Shown here in pieces: positions 37,269 to 46,824 of a stretch of 64,000 nt of DNA. Both the position numbers and the translations under genes were made by a program. The notes beneath the pieces are model-generated. The model saw only the letters and a list, made by a program, of their open reading frames with translations. It was not told where the DNA came from and searched no databases. Source of the stretch: Clostridia bacterium (GTDB taxonomy: Bacteria; Bacillota; DSM-521; Neomoorellales; SLTJ01). Positions within the stretch are counted from its first letter, which is position 1. Each line of letters opens with the position of its first letter. Location: assembly GCA_004347685.1 (NCBI GenBank), contig SLTJ01000046.1:1-64000 (forward strand). The letters run 5' to 3'.

Positions 37269-38400
37269 GAACACTAGCGGCAATCACCATTCGCTGTACC
37301 TCGCTGGTGCCCTCGTAGATCTCGGTAATCTTGGCGTCCCGCATCATTCTTTCTACCGGGTAATCCCGGGTATAGCCGTACCCCCCGAAGATCTGCACGG
37401 CCTTGACGGTGACCGACATGGCGGTTTCTGAAGCCATGAGTTTGGCCATGGCCGCTTCCTTCGCGTAGGGCCGTTCCTGGCTTTCGAGGAAGGCTGCCTG
37501 ATACGTGAGCAGCCTGGCCGCCTCGATCATGGTGGCCATGTCGGCCAGCATAAACTGAATGGCCTGGAAGTTACTGAGGGGCTGGCCGAATTGCTGCCGC
37601 TGCCGGCTGTAGGCCAGGGCCTGGGAATACGCTCCCCTGGCGATACCTACGGCCTGCGCGGCGATGCCGATACGGCCGCCGTCCAGGGCCGAAAGGGCCA
37701 GCCGGTAGCCCTGACCGGGAGGGGCGAGCAGGTTCTCGGCCGGTACCTGGCAGTCGGTGAAGACCAGTTCGGCAGTGGGCGAAGAACGGATGCCCAGCTT
37801 TTTTTCTTTTTTCCCCAGGCTGAACCCCGGGAAGTCCGGCTCGACAATAAAGGCGGCGATACCTTTGTGGCCAAGCTGTGGGTTAACGGTGGCAAAGACG
37901 ATGTAGACCCCGGCTTCCCCCGCATTGGTGATGAACATCTTACTACCGTTTAACAGGTAGGTATCCCCCTGCCGCACGGCTTGAGTGTGGAGGGCCGCGG
38001 CATCGGAGCCCGCCCCGGCTTCAGTCAGGGCAAAGGCCCCCAGTTCCCGGCCGGAAGCCAGGGCCGTCAAGTATTTTTCCCTTTGTTTTTCGCTGCCCTG
38101 GTGGTAAATCGGCCAACTGGCCAGGGAAGTGTGGGCGGAAAGGGTGACCGCGGTGGAGGCGCAGACAGCCGCCAGTTCTTCGATGGCCATGACATAAGCT
38201 ATGTAGTCCGCTCCGGCACCCCCGTAGGTTTCCGGGAAAGGTACGCCGGTCAGGCCGATCCCAGCCATTTTGTTCCACAAAGCCCGGTCGAATTCTTCCT
38301 CTTCATCGCGGCGGCCGGCGCCAGGTGCCACCTCCGCGACCGCAAAGTCCCGCACCACCCTTTGCCACATTTGCTGTTCGGGGGTCAGCCCAAACTGCAT
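37252..38400 (-). CDS. Acyl-CoA dehydrogenase (short-chain, butyryl-CoA type)
   Basis: A 382-residue flavoenzyme. FAD-binding [17 protein letters not shown], the [16 protein letters not shown] strand and the catalytic-base region [18 protein letters not shown] are all present; the length and the base position at the C-terminal end match butyryl-CoA dehydrogenases. It introduces a double bond in short acyl-CoA or works in reverse. No etfAB or crotonase genes adjoin it. SD AAAGGAGG; a TATAAT lies on the minus strand at 38467-38462. Confidence 0.92.
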   Translation of the reverse strand: MQFGLTPEQQMWQRVVRDFAVAEVAPGAGRRDEEEEFDRALWNKMAGIGLTGVPFPETYGGAGADYIAYVMAIEELAAVCASTAVTLSAHTSLASWPIYHQGSEKQREKYLTALASGRELGAFALTEAGAGSDAAALHTQAVRQGDTYLLNGSKMFITNAGEAGVYIVFATVNPQLGHKGIAAFIVEPDFPGFSLGKKEKKLGIRSSPTAELVFTDCQVPAENLLAPPGQGYRLALSALDGGRIGIAAQAVGIARGAYSQALAYSRQRQQFGQPLSNFQAIQFMLADMATMIEAARLLTYQAAFLESQERPYAKEAAMAKLMASETAMSVTVKAVQIFGGYGYTRDYPVERMMRDAKITEIYEGTSEVQRMVIAASVLKEQA

Positions 38401-38571
38401 GGAAAAAACCTCCTTTGCCCTGCGTAGTAATTCATTTCTCTTACGAGCCGACTGGAAAATGATTATATTACATTTCTCCTTGGATCACCCTTTTTCCTGC
38501 TTTGTGCTCGGCGCGCAAAAATCCGCTCTCCGACGACCGGGCGCGGCCGGATTTGTTGCCGCAAGAAGTGC

Positions 38572-38601
38572 TTGTGCAGGTGGCAAAGATCAGGTTATAA
38601 T
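38572..38601 (+). promoter_or_regulatory. Promoter of alaS
   Basis: TTGTGC (38572-38577), 18-bp spacer and TATAAT (38596-38601), about 20 bases before the alaS TTG start. I see no T-box in the gap upstream. Confidence 0.65.
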
Positions 38602-38621
38602 TTAGCTTGAGGTGAACCTGG

Positions 38622-41267
38622 TTGACTGGAAATGAATTGCGGACGCGCTTCCTGACCTACTTCAGCCGCCACGGGCATGCCGTGGTGCCAAGTTCTTCGC
38701 TGGTACCGGCCCACGACCCCACTCTGCTCTTTACCAATGCCGGCATGGTGCAGTTCAAGGAGGTCTTCCTGGGGCTGGAAAAGAAGCCTTACCGCCGGGC
38801 AACCACGGTGCAGAAATGTGTCCGGGCCGGGGGCAAGCATAACGACCTGGAGACAGTGGGCCGCACCGCCCGGCATCATACTTTTTTTGAGATGCTCGGG
38901 AACTTCTCTTTCGGCGATTATTTTAAGGCCGAAGCCACCGAGTTTGCTTGGCGCTTCCTGGTAGACGAGCTGTCTCTACCCCGGGAAAGGCTATGGGTAA
39001 CCGTTTACCAGGGGGATGAGCAGGCGTACCAGTTGTGGCAGAAAATAGCTCCCCTGGATGCCGGGCGGATAGTGCGCATGGGGGAAAAGGATAATTTCTG
39101 GGCCATGGCGGAAACCGGCCCCTGCGGACCCTGCAGCGAGATAATTTACGACCGTGGATCACAATACAGCTGCGGCCCGGACTGCGGTATCGGCCGCTGC
39201 GATTGTGACCGCTGGCTGGAAATCTGGAATCTGGTGTTCATGCAATATGACCGTGATCCGGAGGGGCGCCTGACCCCGCTACCCCGCCCCAGCATTGATA
39301 CCGGCATGGGCCTGGAACGTATTGCCTCGGTAATGCAGGGGAAGGATAGCAACTTTGAGACTGATCTTATCTTCCCCCTGATCAGGTGGCTGGAGGAAAT
39401 GACCGGGAAGCCCTATGAGGCCGGGGCTGGCGGATTTCCCTTTCGGGTGGTGGCGGATCACGCCCGGGCCAGTACGTTCCTGGTGGCCGACGGCGTAATG
39501 CCGGCTAACGAGGGCCGGGGTTACGTATTGCGACGCATCCTGCGCCGGGCGGTGCGGCTGGGTCGCAGCTTGGAGATGGAGCCCCCCTTCCTCCATCGCA
39601 TGGTGGAACCGGTGGTGGCCAGCATGGGAACGGCCTATCCGGAACTCAGGGAACAGATGCGCCAGGTGCAAGCGGTTATCCGGGAGGAGGAAGAGCGTTT
39701 CTACCAGACCCTGGAGGAAGGAATGAAGGTGGCGCAGAAGCTGCTGGTACAATGCCGCAGCCAGGGCGGTCGCCACCTGCCGGGGGATCAGGCTTTCCTC
39801 CTGTACGATACCTACGGTTTCCCCCTGGATCTAACCCGGGATATGGCGGTCGAGCACGGCCTGGCAGTGGATGAAGAAGGGTTCCAGCAGGCCCTGGAGG
39901 AGCAGCGGCGCCGGGCCCGTCAGGCACGGGAGATCGCCCGATCCGGGGAACTGCAGGATGCGGCTGTGTCCTCCCTCCTGGCGGATCTGCCCCCCACCAC
40001 CTTCGTCGGGTACGAGGCCACCCGGACGAAGACCAGTCTGCAGGCCATGGTGTTGAGCGGTAAGTTGGTGGACCAGGCCGGCGCCGGGGAGAGCGTGGCC
40101 CTGGTTCTGGCCCAAACCCCGTGCTACCCTGAAGGTGGGGGACAGGTAGCTGATAGCGGGTTTCTGCACAGTGGGACGGGAGAGGCGGCCATCACTGCGG
40201 CCCGTCGCCTGCCGTCAGGACAGATAGTGCACCTGGCCAAGGTGGAGGCCGGTTTTCTGCGCGTGGACCAGGAGGTGGAGGTGGCTGTAGAGCAGCGACG
40301 GCGGGAGCGCACGGCGAGGCATCATTCGGCCACGCATCTTTTGCACCGTTCCTTACAGGCCGTGCTCGGCCCCCAGGCCCGGCAGGCCGGCTCCCTGGTC
40401 ACTCCAGACCGGCTCCGGTTCGATTTCCACCACAGCACCCCGCTCACGCCGGAGCAGCTTCGCCAGGTTGAGGGGCTGGTAAATGAAAACATCCTGGCCG
40501 ACCTGCCGGTGGTTGCGGGCGAAAGACCCAGGGCGGAAGCTTTGGGGATGGGCGCCATGGCTTTGTTTGGCGAAAAATACGGCGAGACGGTGCGGGTGGT
40601 GAGTATGGGGGACTTTAGCCACGAACTTTGCGGCGGCACCCATGTTCGCTCCACCGGACAGATCGGGGCCTTTAAGATAATTTCCGAAGGCAGCGTTGGT
40701 TCTGGATTACGCCGGATTGAGGCGGTAGCCGGCGAGGCGACTTTAGCATACCTCGCGCAAATAGAGAGTGCGCTTCTGGAAGTGGCCAGCCTGTTGCGGA
40801 CCACGCCGCCGGAAGTGCCTTCCCGCATCACGGCCCTCCTGCAAGAGCTCAAGCAGGCCCAGCGGGAGAGGGAAAACTACCAGGCCAAATTGGCCGGGGC
40901 ACAGGTATCCGAAGCCCTGGCGACGGTACAAGATGTAGGGGGGGTAAAAGTCCTCGCGCAGATGGTGAAGGCCGAGACCCCCCAGGCCTTGCGGGCCATG
41001 GCAGATGTGATCCGGGACAGGCTTGGATCTGGCGTTGTGGTCCTGGGGAGCGCCATGGACGGCCACGTTAACCTGGTAGCCATGATAACCGGAGATCTGG
41101 TGGCCCGCGGCCTGCACGCCGGCCGCTTGATCCAGGAAGTATCCCAGGTAGCCGGTGGTAAAGGGGGGGGGCGCCCCGAGATGGCCCAGGGCGGTGGTCC
41201 CAACCCGGAAAAGCTGGAGCAGGCTTTACAGCGGGCCCTGGAGGTAGTGGCCCGACAGGTGTCGTAA
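38622..41267 (+). CDS. alaS: Alanyl-tRNA synthetase
   Basis: An 881-residue full-length enzyme: class II catalytic core (SSLVPAHDPTLLFTNAGMVQFKEVFLG, GMGLERIASVMQ), editing domain with the zinc motifs HHSATHLLH and CGGTHVRSTGQIG, and the C-terminal oligomerisation domain ending GGGRPEMAQGGG. TTG start 6 bases after GAGGTGA. It heads the conserved alaS-ireB-ruvX-DUF1292-mltG cluster. Confidence 0.97.
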   Translation: MTGNELRTRFLTYFSRHGHAVVPSSSLVPAHDPTLLFTNAGMVQFKEVFLGLEKKPYRRATTVQKCVRAGGKHNDLETVGRTARHHTFFEMLGNFSFGDYFKAEATEFAWRFLVDELSLPRERLWVTVYQGDEQAYQLWQKIAPLDAGRIVRMGEKDNFWAMAETGPCGPCSEIIYDRGSQYSCGPDCGIGRCDCDRWLEIWNLVFMQYDRDPEGRLTPLPRPSIDTGMGLERIASVMQGKDSNFETDLIFPLIRWLEEMTGKPYEAGAGGFPFRVVADHARASTFLVADGVMPANEGRGYVLRRILRRAVRLGRSLEMEPPFLHRMVEPVVASMGTAYPELREQMRQVQAVIREEEERFYQTLEEGMKVAQKLLVQCRSQGGRHLPGDQAFLLYDTYGFPLDLTRDMAVEHGLAVDEEGFQQALEEQRRRARQAREIARSGELQDAAVSSLLADLPPTTFVGYEATRTKTSLQAMVLSGKLVDQAGAGESVALVLAQTPCYPEGGGQVADSGFLHSGTGEAAITAARRLPSGQIVHLAKVEAGFLRVDQEVEVAVEQRRRERTARHHSATHLLHRSLQAVLGPQARQAGSLVTPDRLRFDFHHSTPLTPEQLRQVEGLVNENILADLPVVAGERPRAEALGMGAMALFGEKYGETVRVVSMGDFSHELCGGTHVRSTGQIGAFKIISEGSVGSGLRRIEAVAGEATLAYLAQIESALLEVASLLRTTPPEVPSRITALLQELKQAQRERENYQAKLAGAQVSEALATVQDVGGVKVLAQMVKAETPQALRAMADVIRDRLGSGVVVLGSAMDGHVNLVAMITGDLVARGLHAGRLIQEVSQVAGGKGGGRPEMAQGGGPNPEKLEQALQRALEVVARQVS

Positions 41268-41286
41268 GGAATAGGGGGTGCCAGGG

Positions 41287-41544
41287 GTGGCCAGCTTTGA
41301 AGAGACTATGGATTTCCGGCGCCAGGGCGAAAAGCCGGCCAATACCGAGGAAATCCTGTTAGTTGTTTACCGCGCCCTGAAAGAAAAGGGGTATGATCCG
41401 ATCAATCAACTCGTCGGCTATCTGCTCTCCGGGGATCCGGCCTACATTACCAGTCACCGTGACGCCCGTAACCTCATTCGCCATTTGGAGCGGGATGAAC
41501 TCATCGAGACGCTGCTGCGCAGCTACCTGCAGTCGCGGGTATAG
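41287..41544 (+). CDS. ireB: IreB family regulatory phosphoprotein
   Basis: An 85-residue protein of the DUF965/IreB family, with the invariant [37 protein letters not shown]. In Enterococcus IreB is phosphorylated by the kinase IreK and lowers cephalosporin resistance. Two Thr lie near the N-terminus (FEETMDF). GTG 41287 follows AGGGGGTG; GTG 41278 is possible. Confidence 0.92.
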   Translation: MASFEETMDFRRQGEKPANTEEILLVVYRALKEKGYDPINQLVGYLLSGDPAYITSHRDARNLIRHLERDELIETLLRSYLQSRV

Positions 41545-41549
41545 GGTGT

Positions 41550-42503
41550 ATGGGTATCGAACTGCGAACTCTCGGCCGCACGGGGATTATGGTATCCCGG
41601 CTTTGTTTCGGCAGCCTGACTATCGGCCCCTTCCAGGCCAACCTGACGGTCGCGGAAGGCGCTCGTGTTCTGCGTCATGCCCTGGAGCAGGGGGTAAACT
41701 TCATAGATACCGCTGACAGCTATGACACTTACCCGTATATCCGCGCGGCCCTAGGGGGATGGACCGGGGAGGTGGTCATAGCCTCCAAGTCCTACGACTA
41801 TACCGCTGGCGGCATGGCCAGAAGCCTGGAACGCGCCTGCCAGGAACTGGGGCGGGAGTGGGTGGATATCTTTCTGCTGCATGAGCAGGAAACCGCCCTC
41901 ACCCTGGCCGGGCACCGGGAAGCCCTGGACTACCTGCTGTCGGCCAAGCAGAGGGGACAAATCCGGGCCGTGGGCATTTCCACTCATTCGGTGGCGGCCG
42001 TGGAGGCGGCCTTGGGCATGCCAGAAATCGAGGTCATCCACCCGCTGATAAACTGCCGGGGAATAGGCATAACCAATGGCGGCCGTAAGGAAATGCTGGG
42101 CGCGGTGGAAAAGGCTCATGCCGCGGGCAAAGGGATTTACGCTATGAAGGCCCTGGGCGGCGGGCACCTCATTTCCATGGCCCCGGCGGCCTTAGGCTTT
42201 GTCCTTGGTCTCCCGGCGGTAGATGCGGTGGCAGTAGGCATGCAGAGCCAGGCTGAAGTGGACATGAATGTGGCCCTTTTCCAGGGGCAGCCAGTGCCGG
42301 CAGAACTGGCCACCGAGGTGGGGTTAAAGCCGCGCCGCCTGCACGTGGAAGACTGGTGTCAGGGGTGCGGCACCTGCGTGCCGGCCTGCCCGCAAGGGGC
42401 ACTGCAGGTCAGGGATGGGCGGGTGGAAGTGGACGCCGGCCGGTGTATTTTTTGCAGTTACTGTGCCCGCGTCTGTCCCGATTTTTGCCTCAAAGTAGTT
42501 TAG
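41550..42503 (+). CDS. Aldo/keto reductase with C-terminal 4Fe-4S domain
   Basis: A 317-residue protein. The TIM-barrel reductase part has NFIDTADSYD, VIASKSY and DIFLLHEQE in the places of the catalytic Asp, Tyr/Lys and His. A two-cluster ferredoxin domain follows (CQGCGTCVPACPQ and CIFCSYCARVCP, residues about 270-312), giving two potential [4Fe-4S] clusters. The pairing suggests ferredoxin-like rather than NADPH electron supply. The substrate is unknown. Starts 6 bases after ireB. Confidence 0.88.
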   Translation: MGIELRTLGRTGIMVSRLCFGSLTIGPFQANLTVAEGARVLRHALEQGVNFIDTADSYDTYPYIRAALGGWTGEVVIASKSYDYTAGGMARSLERACQELGREWVDIFLLHEQETALTLAGHREALDYLLSAKQRGQIRAVGISTHSVAAVEAALGMPEIEVIHPLINCRGIGITNGGRKEMLGAVEKAHAAGKGIYAMKALGGGHLISMAPAALGFVLGLPAVDAVAVGMQSQAEVDMNVALFQGQPVPAELATEVGLKPRRLHVEDWCQGCGTCVPACPQGALQVRDGRVEVDAGRCIFCSYCARVCPDFCLKVV

Positions 42504-42534
42504 GTGGCAGTATAAGCGAGGATGGGTGGAGAAG

Positions 42535-42963
42535 ATGCGGGTAATGGGTTTTGATGTGGGTGACAAGACCCTGGGGGTAGCTGTCAGCGACCCCACTGGT
42601 CTGATAGCCCAAGGTCTCACCACCCTTCGCCGCCAGGGTGGCCAGGAAATGCAGGCGGTCAAGGAACTGCTGCAGCAGTACCAGGTAGAGGGCATTGTTG
42701 TTGGCTTACCGCTAAATACCAACGGCACATCTGGACCTCAGGCCGCCAAGACCCGGGAATGGGGGCGGCGGCTCAGCGAGGAAAGCGGCCTGCCGGTTGT
42801 TTTCTGGGATGAACGGTTAAGCACCGTAGCGGCCGAACGGGTGCTCCTGGAGGGAGATATCTCCCGCCGGAAGCGGAGAAAGGTCATTGACAAACTGGCC
42901 GCCAGCATTATTTTGCAGTCATATTTGGACCGCCGAAGGCTTGACAGGCAGGAGCGCTTATAA
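42535..42963 (+). CDS. ruvX: Putative Holliday junction resolvase RuvX (YqgF)
   Basis: A 142-residue RNase H-like protein: MGFDVGDKTLGVAVSD (first Asp), VVGLPLNTNGTSG, FWDERLSTVAAERVL and KVIDKLAASIILQSYLD. It takes part in 16S rRNA end processing and perhaps junction resolution. ATG 42535 behind GGTGGAG is preferred over GTG 42526. Confidence 0.93.
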   Translation: MRVMGFDVGDKTLGVAVSDPTGLIAQGLTTLRRQGGQEMQAVKELLQQYQVEGIVVGLPLNTNGTSGPQAAKTREWGRRLSEESGLPVVFWDERLSTVAAERVLLEGDISRRKRRKVIDKLAASIILQSYLDRRRLDRQERL

Positions 42964-42999
42964 TACAATGGCCGTAATTTATGGAAACGAGGTGCTTTG

Positions 43000-43278
43000 A
43001 TGCCTGAAGAGAATGAGGACCGTTTAGTGGTGCTAGTAGATGAGGATGACAAGGAACACGAGTTTGTCTTACTTGACTCCCTGGAGTTAGGCGGCAACAA
43101 TTACGTCATCCTGGTGCCGGTGGAGGAACTGGACGGGGAGGCACAGGAACCCGAAGCGGTGATTCTCAAAGTAGGACAGGACGACGACGGCGATGAGGTC
43201 TTGTTGGAGATCGAAGATGAAGAGGAATGGAACCGGGTGGCCCGTAGCTGGGAAGACCTGCTGCAGGAAGAAGAATAA
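43000..43278 (+). CDS. DUF1292 family protein
   Basis: A 92-residue, strongly acidic protein (VVLVDEDDKEHEFVLLDSLELGGNNYVILVPVEE, then DEVLLEIEDEEEWNRVARSWEDLL), the typical DUF1292 pattern. Function unknown; nearly always found between ruvX and mltG in Firmicutes. ATG 6 bases after GAGGTG. Confidence 0.9.
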   Translation: MPEENEDRLVVLVDEDDKEHEFVLLDSLELGGNNYVILVPVEELDGEAQEPEAVILKVGQDDDGDEVLLEIEDEEEWNRVARSWEDLLQEEE

Positions 43279-43294
43279 AATGCTGTGGACTAAA

Positions 43295-43320
43295 CTCCGG
43301 CCCCGGGCCGGGGTTTTCTT
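43295..43320 (+). terminator. Intrinsic terminator after the DUF1292 gene
   Basis: CTCCGGC (43295-43301) pairs with GCCGGGG (43307-43313) with one G-T pair and a 5-nt loop, followed by TTTTCTT. It closes the alaS cluster before the VanW-type gene. Confidence 0.8.
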
Positions 43321-43373
43321 ATGTCTAGCCGGGGGAGCGAAGGGGGCAAAATATCTGCGGGTGATGTTCCGCT

Positions 43374-44219
43374 ATGCCCAGGAGGCCTTTAAAAAAAGCT
43401 TTCGGCCCGGCGGCAGGGCTGGCACCTTGCTGTGGCCACGGAATTCCGCGATACGCGCCTCGATACGTGTTGTTTTTATTTTTCCTCGGGTGCTTTCTTT
43501 TGGGCCAAGCCCGGCCAGCCGAAGCAGGGGATTCTCCGGCGCTAATAAGCACGTATACCACCTGGTTTAACGCTGACCTCGACGCCCGGACGCAGAACAT
43601 CAAAGTGGCGGCCCGCTCCCTGGATGGCCGTATCGTGCGCCGCGGTGAAGTTTTTTCCTTTAATCTCGCCACCGGTCCCCGCTCAAAGGATCGCGGCTAT
43701 GAGGACGCAATGATTGTGGTAGAAGGCATGGCTACCCCCGGTGTCGGCGGTGGTGTCTGCCAGGTGGCTTCTACATTGTATAACGCCGTGTTACGGGCCG
43801 GGCTGCCGGTGGTAGAGCGCCATCCTCATTCCCGGCCGGTACCCTATGTCCCGCTCGGCACCGACGCCACTGTCAGCCAGGACCGCCTTGACCTCCGCTT
43901 CCGCAACGATCTCGGCGTCCCGATCAAAATCAGCGCCCGGGTGGGCGAAGGCTGTATTGCCATCTCCCTGCACGGCCCGCCCGGTCGCTACCGGGAGGCG
44001 GCCGTGGTCCCGATCCTGGAAGACATCCTGCCTCCACCCACCTTGGTGCTTTACGACCACCGCCTCCCGCATGGCAAGCGCTTCCTAGAGCAGCAGGGCC
44101 AGATTGGGTACCGGGTGGCGCTTTGGCGGGACGCGGGCAGGCCCGGGGTCATTTCCCGGGATGTTTATTTGCCTGTACCCCGGGTTATCAGGGCCAGGAC
44201 GGGGAAAGGTCAGGACTAA
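43374..44219 (+). CDS. VanW-family protein
   Basis: A 281-residue exported protein. A basic N-terminus and a hydrophobic stretch (YVLFLFFLGCFLLG) ending AEA look like a signal peptide. The VanW domain has EVFSFNLATGPRSKDRGYEDA, GVGGGVCQVASTLYNAVLRAGL and ERHPHSRPVPYVPLGTDATV. VanW was named from a vancomycin cluster but is not needed for resistance; its role is unknown. The ATG has only a weak SD (GGGTGA), so the start is uncertain. Confidence 0.82.
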   Translation: MPRRPLKKAFGPAAGLAPCCGHGIPRYAPRYVLFLFFLGCFLLGQARPAEAGDSPALISTYTTWFNADLDARTQNIKVAARSLDGRIVRRGEVFSFNLATGPRSKDRGYEDAMIVVEGMATPGVGGGVCQVASTLYNAVLRAGLPVVERHPHSRPVPYVPLGTDATVSQDRLDLRFRNDLGVPIKISARVGEGCIAISLHGPPGRYREAAVVPILEDILPPPTLVLYDHRLPHGKRFLEQQGQIGYRVALWRDAGRPGVISRDVYLPVPRVIRARTGKGQD

Positions 44220-44223
44220 AGTA

Positions 44224-44252
44224 TTGCCGCCCCGCCGAGCATCGAGTATAAT
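44224..44252 (+). promoter_or_regulatory. Promoter of mltG
   Basis: TTGCCG (44224-44229) and TATAAT (44247-44252) with a 17-bp spacer, followed by GGGAGGAG and the TTG start. Confidence 0.75.
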
Positions 44253-44274
44253 GGCTACCAGGGAGGAGTAGTGG

Positions 44275-45333
44275 TTGGCCCCAGCTCAAGTCAAACCGGC
44301 AGAAAAACCAGGTCGGGCGAGCCGGCTTCTGGTGATAGCGCTGGCCGTGATTTTGGGACTAGGATCCGTGCTGGGCCTGGGCCGGTGGTATTACCAGCAA
44401 CTCCTGGCCCCGGTAGCTGCCGGCAGCACCGAGGTTTATCCGGTAAAGATCCGCCCCGGAGCCGGAGCGGCTGAAATCGCCTCCCTGTTGTACACCCGGG
44501 GGCTAATCGCCAGCCCCAGGGTTTTCCTCCTTTATACCACATACCACGGCTACGACAAGGAGCTTGTCTCCGGTACATATGAATTGAGCCCGGGCCACAG
44601 CCTGCCTGAGCTGGTCCAGCAGTTGCGCCGGGGCCGGACTGATGAGGTAACTTTTACCATTCCGGAAGGATATACCCTGAAGCAAATAGCCGCAGTACTG
44701 CGTCAGAAAGGTTTGCTTTCCTCTGAAGCAGACTTTCTGCAAGCTGCCGCCAGGGACGATTATGACTTCCCCTGGATGAAGGAATTGCCGCCGGGGCCGA
44801 ACCGGCTGGAGGGCTTCCTCTTTCCTGACACCTACCGGGTCTCACCTGATGATACTGCCGAAGATATTATCCAGAACATGCTGGACCGCTTTACCCGGGT
44901 CTATTCCTCCGAGTACCAGGAGCGGGCCGGGGAAATGGAGCTAAGTACCCTGGAGGTGGTGACCCTGGCCTCGCTGGTGGAGCGGGAAGCCAAATTAGCT
45001 AACGAGCGCCCGGTGGTAGCGGCCGTCTTCCTCAACCGGATGAAAAAGGGCTGGAAGCTCGAATCCTGCGCCACCATCCAGTACATACTCGGCAGCCCCA
45101 AGGAAAATCTCACCGACAGGGATCTACAGATACCTTCCCCCTACAACACTTACTTGCACTACGGCCTCCCTCCCGGCCCCATAGCCGCTCCTGGCCGGGC
45201 CTCCATTGCAGCCGTCCTCTATCCGGCCGACGTCCCCTACCTCTTTTTTGTCGCCAGGGGCGACGGCTCGCATTATTTCAGCCGCACTCTGGCCGAACAC
45301 ACTGCGGCCAAGAAATTAGCTGAGGCCAAGTAG
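44275..45333 (+). CDS. mltG: Endolytic murein transglycosylase MltG
   Basis: A 352-residue membrane-anchored enzyme: one N-terminal helix (residues 18-36), a LysM-like segment (VTFTIPEGYTLKQIAAVLRQKGLL), and the YceG catalytic domain with LEGFLFPDTYRV, the Glu in ASLVEREAKLANERPVVAAVFLNRM and YNTYLHYGLPPGPIAAPGRASI. It cuts nascent glycan chains to end their polymerisation. TTG start, own promoter. Confidence 0.95.
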   Translation: MAPAQVKPAEKPGRASRLLVIALAVILGLGSVLGLGRWYYQQLLAPVAAGSTEVYPVKIRPGAGAAEIASLLYTRGLIASPRVFLLYTTYHGYDKELVSGTYELSPGHSLPELVQQLRRGRTDEVTFTIPEGYTLKQIAAVLRQKGLLSSEADFLQAAARDDYDFPWMKELPPGPNRLEGFLFPDTYRVSPDDTAEDIIQNMLDRFTRVYSSEYQERAGEMELSTLEVVTLASLVEREAKLANERPVVAAVFLNRMKKGWKLESCATIQYILGSPKENLTDRDLQIPSPYNTYLHYGLPPGPIAAPGRASIAAVLYPADVPYLFFVARGDGSHYFSRTLAEHTAAKKLAEAK

Positions 45334-45436
45334 AAATCTCCCTTTCACGACCTCACATGCATAATCTGGAGACTCTGGCACAATAATATCAACCAGCGGG
45401 GGTGAAAAAACCAAAACAGCAGAAAGGGGTAATACC

Positions 45437-46021
45437 ATGTACGTCAGCAGTTTCAATCCATGGCAATCTACGGCAATGGCCCAGTCGGGACTGCAGGCCG
45501 GGATGTTCAATCCCGTTTCAACCGCCTGGACCGGTTACCCGGCCAGCCAGTATCTGTCGCCCGTAAGCAACGTAATGGTCAATCCGGCCTTACAGTCAGG
45601 GACCTTCGGTTTCCCGGCCGGCCAGGCGATCGCTTATTCCTTCGGCCCGGCTATGGGCTGGCAGCAGTCCGGGGCCCTTTCCCCGGCAATGACGGGTTAC
45701 CATACCTTTCAGGCCGGCCTGGGGTTAGCCCAGCCGCGCATTGAACTGGCCGAAACCAACAGCGATATCGTGCTTACCGCGGAACTCCCGAACATTGACA
45801 TGAACAACCTTAACCTCACGGTTACCGATGATTCCTGCAGCATTTCCGCCCTGGCCTACGCCCCTGGTGGCGTTAGCAGCCTGCACCGGACGGTGGCCCT
45901 GCCGACCTTTGTGAAGGCGGAACAGGTGACGGCGACGTACAACAACGGTATCCTGGAGGCGAGACTGCCCAAGTCTGACATCGCCGCCCGTCGCCGTATC
46001 CGGGTAAATCCGATCAGCTAG
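45437..46021 (+). CDS. Hsp20-like protein with a long N-terminus
   Basis: A 194-residue protein. The C-terminal 90 residues are an alpha-crystallin-type beta-sandwich (RIELAETNSDIVLTAELPNIDMNNLNLTVTDDSCSISAL..LHRTVALPTFVKAEQVTATYNNGILEARLPK). The first 100 residues are rich in Gly, Ala, Ser, Gln and aromatic residues and have no charge to speak of, unlike ordinary small heat-shock proteins. SD AAAGGGG. No CIRCE or clear promoter is seen upstream. It is probably a holdase, or a spore or aggregate-associated protein. Confidence 0.75.
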   Translation: MYVSSFNPWQSTAMAQSGLQAGMFNPVSTAWTGYPASQYLSPVSNVMVNPALQSGTFGFPAGQAIAYSFGPAMGWQQSGALSPAMTGYHTFQAGLGLAQPRIELAETNSDIVLTAELPNIDMNNLNLTVTDDSCSISALAYAPGGVSSLHRTVALPTFVKAEQVTATYNNGILEARLPKSDIAARRRIRVNPIS

Positions 46022-46076
46022 ATAGCGACACCTCCTTCTTCACCCCCGCATTTTTCAGGTGAAAGGGTGATAGGGC

Positions 46077-46511
46077 TTGTACCAAACGCAGGTAACCTGG
46101 CCGTATCCTTCTTCAGCCGTACCTTGGTCCTTTTCCCCGACTCCCGGCACCCTGGTTCCCCAGGTAGACATTGCCGAAACGCCAAACGAGTTGGTGTACA
46201 TCTTTGCTGTACCGGGCGCGGACCTCGGCACCCTGGACGTAAGCCTGGCCAACCAGCAGTTGACCGTATCCGGTGAAATCGGGCTACCGGTCCTGCGCGA
46301 GCAGTATAGCTACCGCTACGAAGAGCGTCCCAAGGGAAGGTTCAGCCGCAGCCTGTCTATGGAAACCGGGATCACCACGGAAAACGTGAGGGCCGATTAC
46401 AACCAGGGGCTGCTGCTAATCCACATCCCCCGGCCAGGCAGGCCGTCCGGCGCCACCGGCCAAAAGATTGCCGTTTCCACGGGTCCGATCAATCCCGGCA
46501 ATCCCATGTAA
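46077..46511 (+). CDS. Hsp20/alpha-crystallin family protein
   Basis: A 144-residue protein with a short proline- and aromatic-rich N-terminus and a crystallin domain (VDIAETPNELVYIFAVPGADLGTLDVSLANQQLTVSGE..GRFSRSLSMETGITTENVRADYNQGLLLIHIPR). TTG start with AAAGGGTGATAGGG. It follows the first Hsp20-like gene by 55 bases and is a diverged paralogue; the pair probably forms mixed oligomers (inference). Confidence 0.85.
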   Translation: MYQTQVTWPYPSSAVPWSFSPTPGTLVPQVDIAETPNELVYIFAVPGADLGTLDVSLANQQLTVSGEIGLPVLREQYSYRYEERPKGRFSRSLSMETGITTENVRADYNQGLLLIHIPRPGRPSGATGQKIAVSTGPINPGNPM

Positions 46512-46546
46512 CCGGGCCATCGCAGGTAATTAGTTATGTAACCGAA

Positions 46547-46584
46547 GCGGAGGCAGGGGCCAGGCGACCTGCCTCCGCGTTTTG
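46547..46584 (+). terminator. Terminator after the Hsp20 pair
   Basis: GCGGAGGCAGG (46547-46557) pairs perfectly with CCTGCCTCCGC (46568-46578), followed by GTTTTG. Confidence 0.85.
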
Positions 46585-46629
46585 TCGAGGCCGTCGCATC
46601 ACCTGGGCCATACGGGTTACGGGCCGGGG

Positions 46630-46824
46630 CTACTGCTCTCGTGGCGGACTGGCGCTGGTATCACGATCTTCGTCCAGGCGCAGTACCATGGAAGTGCCGC
46701 GCGGCCCCCGGATACTGATCAGGACTGGGTTCGGATAGGCCGACGATTCGGTGACCAGCACGTATTGCTGTGGTTCCCGGGGGTAGGAGATCTTGACCTC
46801 CGGGGCGATATTCAACTCCGTCAT
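46630..46824 (-). CDS. Small unknown protein coupled to the SDH protease gene
   Basis: A 64-residue beta-rich protein (ELNIAPEVKISYPREPQQYVLVTESSAYPNPVLISIRGPRGTSMVLRLDEDRD). I do not recognise it. Its ATG overlaps the stop of the protease gene upstream (TAATG), a sign of translational coupling. A longer start at 46842 lies inside that gene and is less likely. Confidence 0.65.
   Translation of the reverse strand: MTELNIAPEVKISYPREPQQYVLVTESSAYPNPVLISIRGPRGTSMVLRLDEDRDTSASPPREQ

Noticed and set aside
42941-42964. TTGACA and TATAAT before the DUF1292 gene
   Set aside because: The spacer is only 12 bp, too short for a sigma-A promoter.
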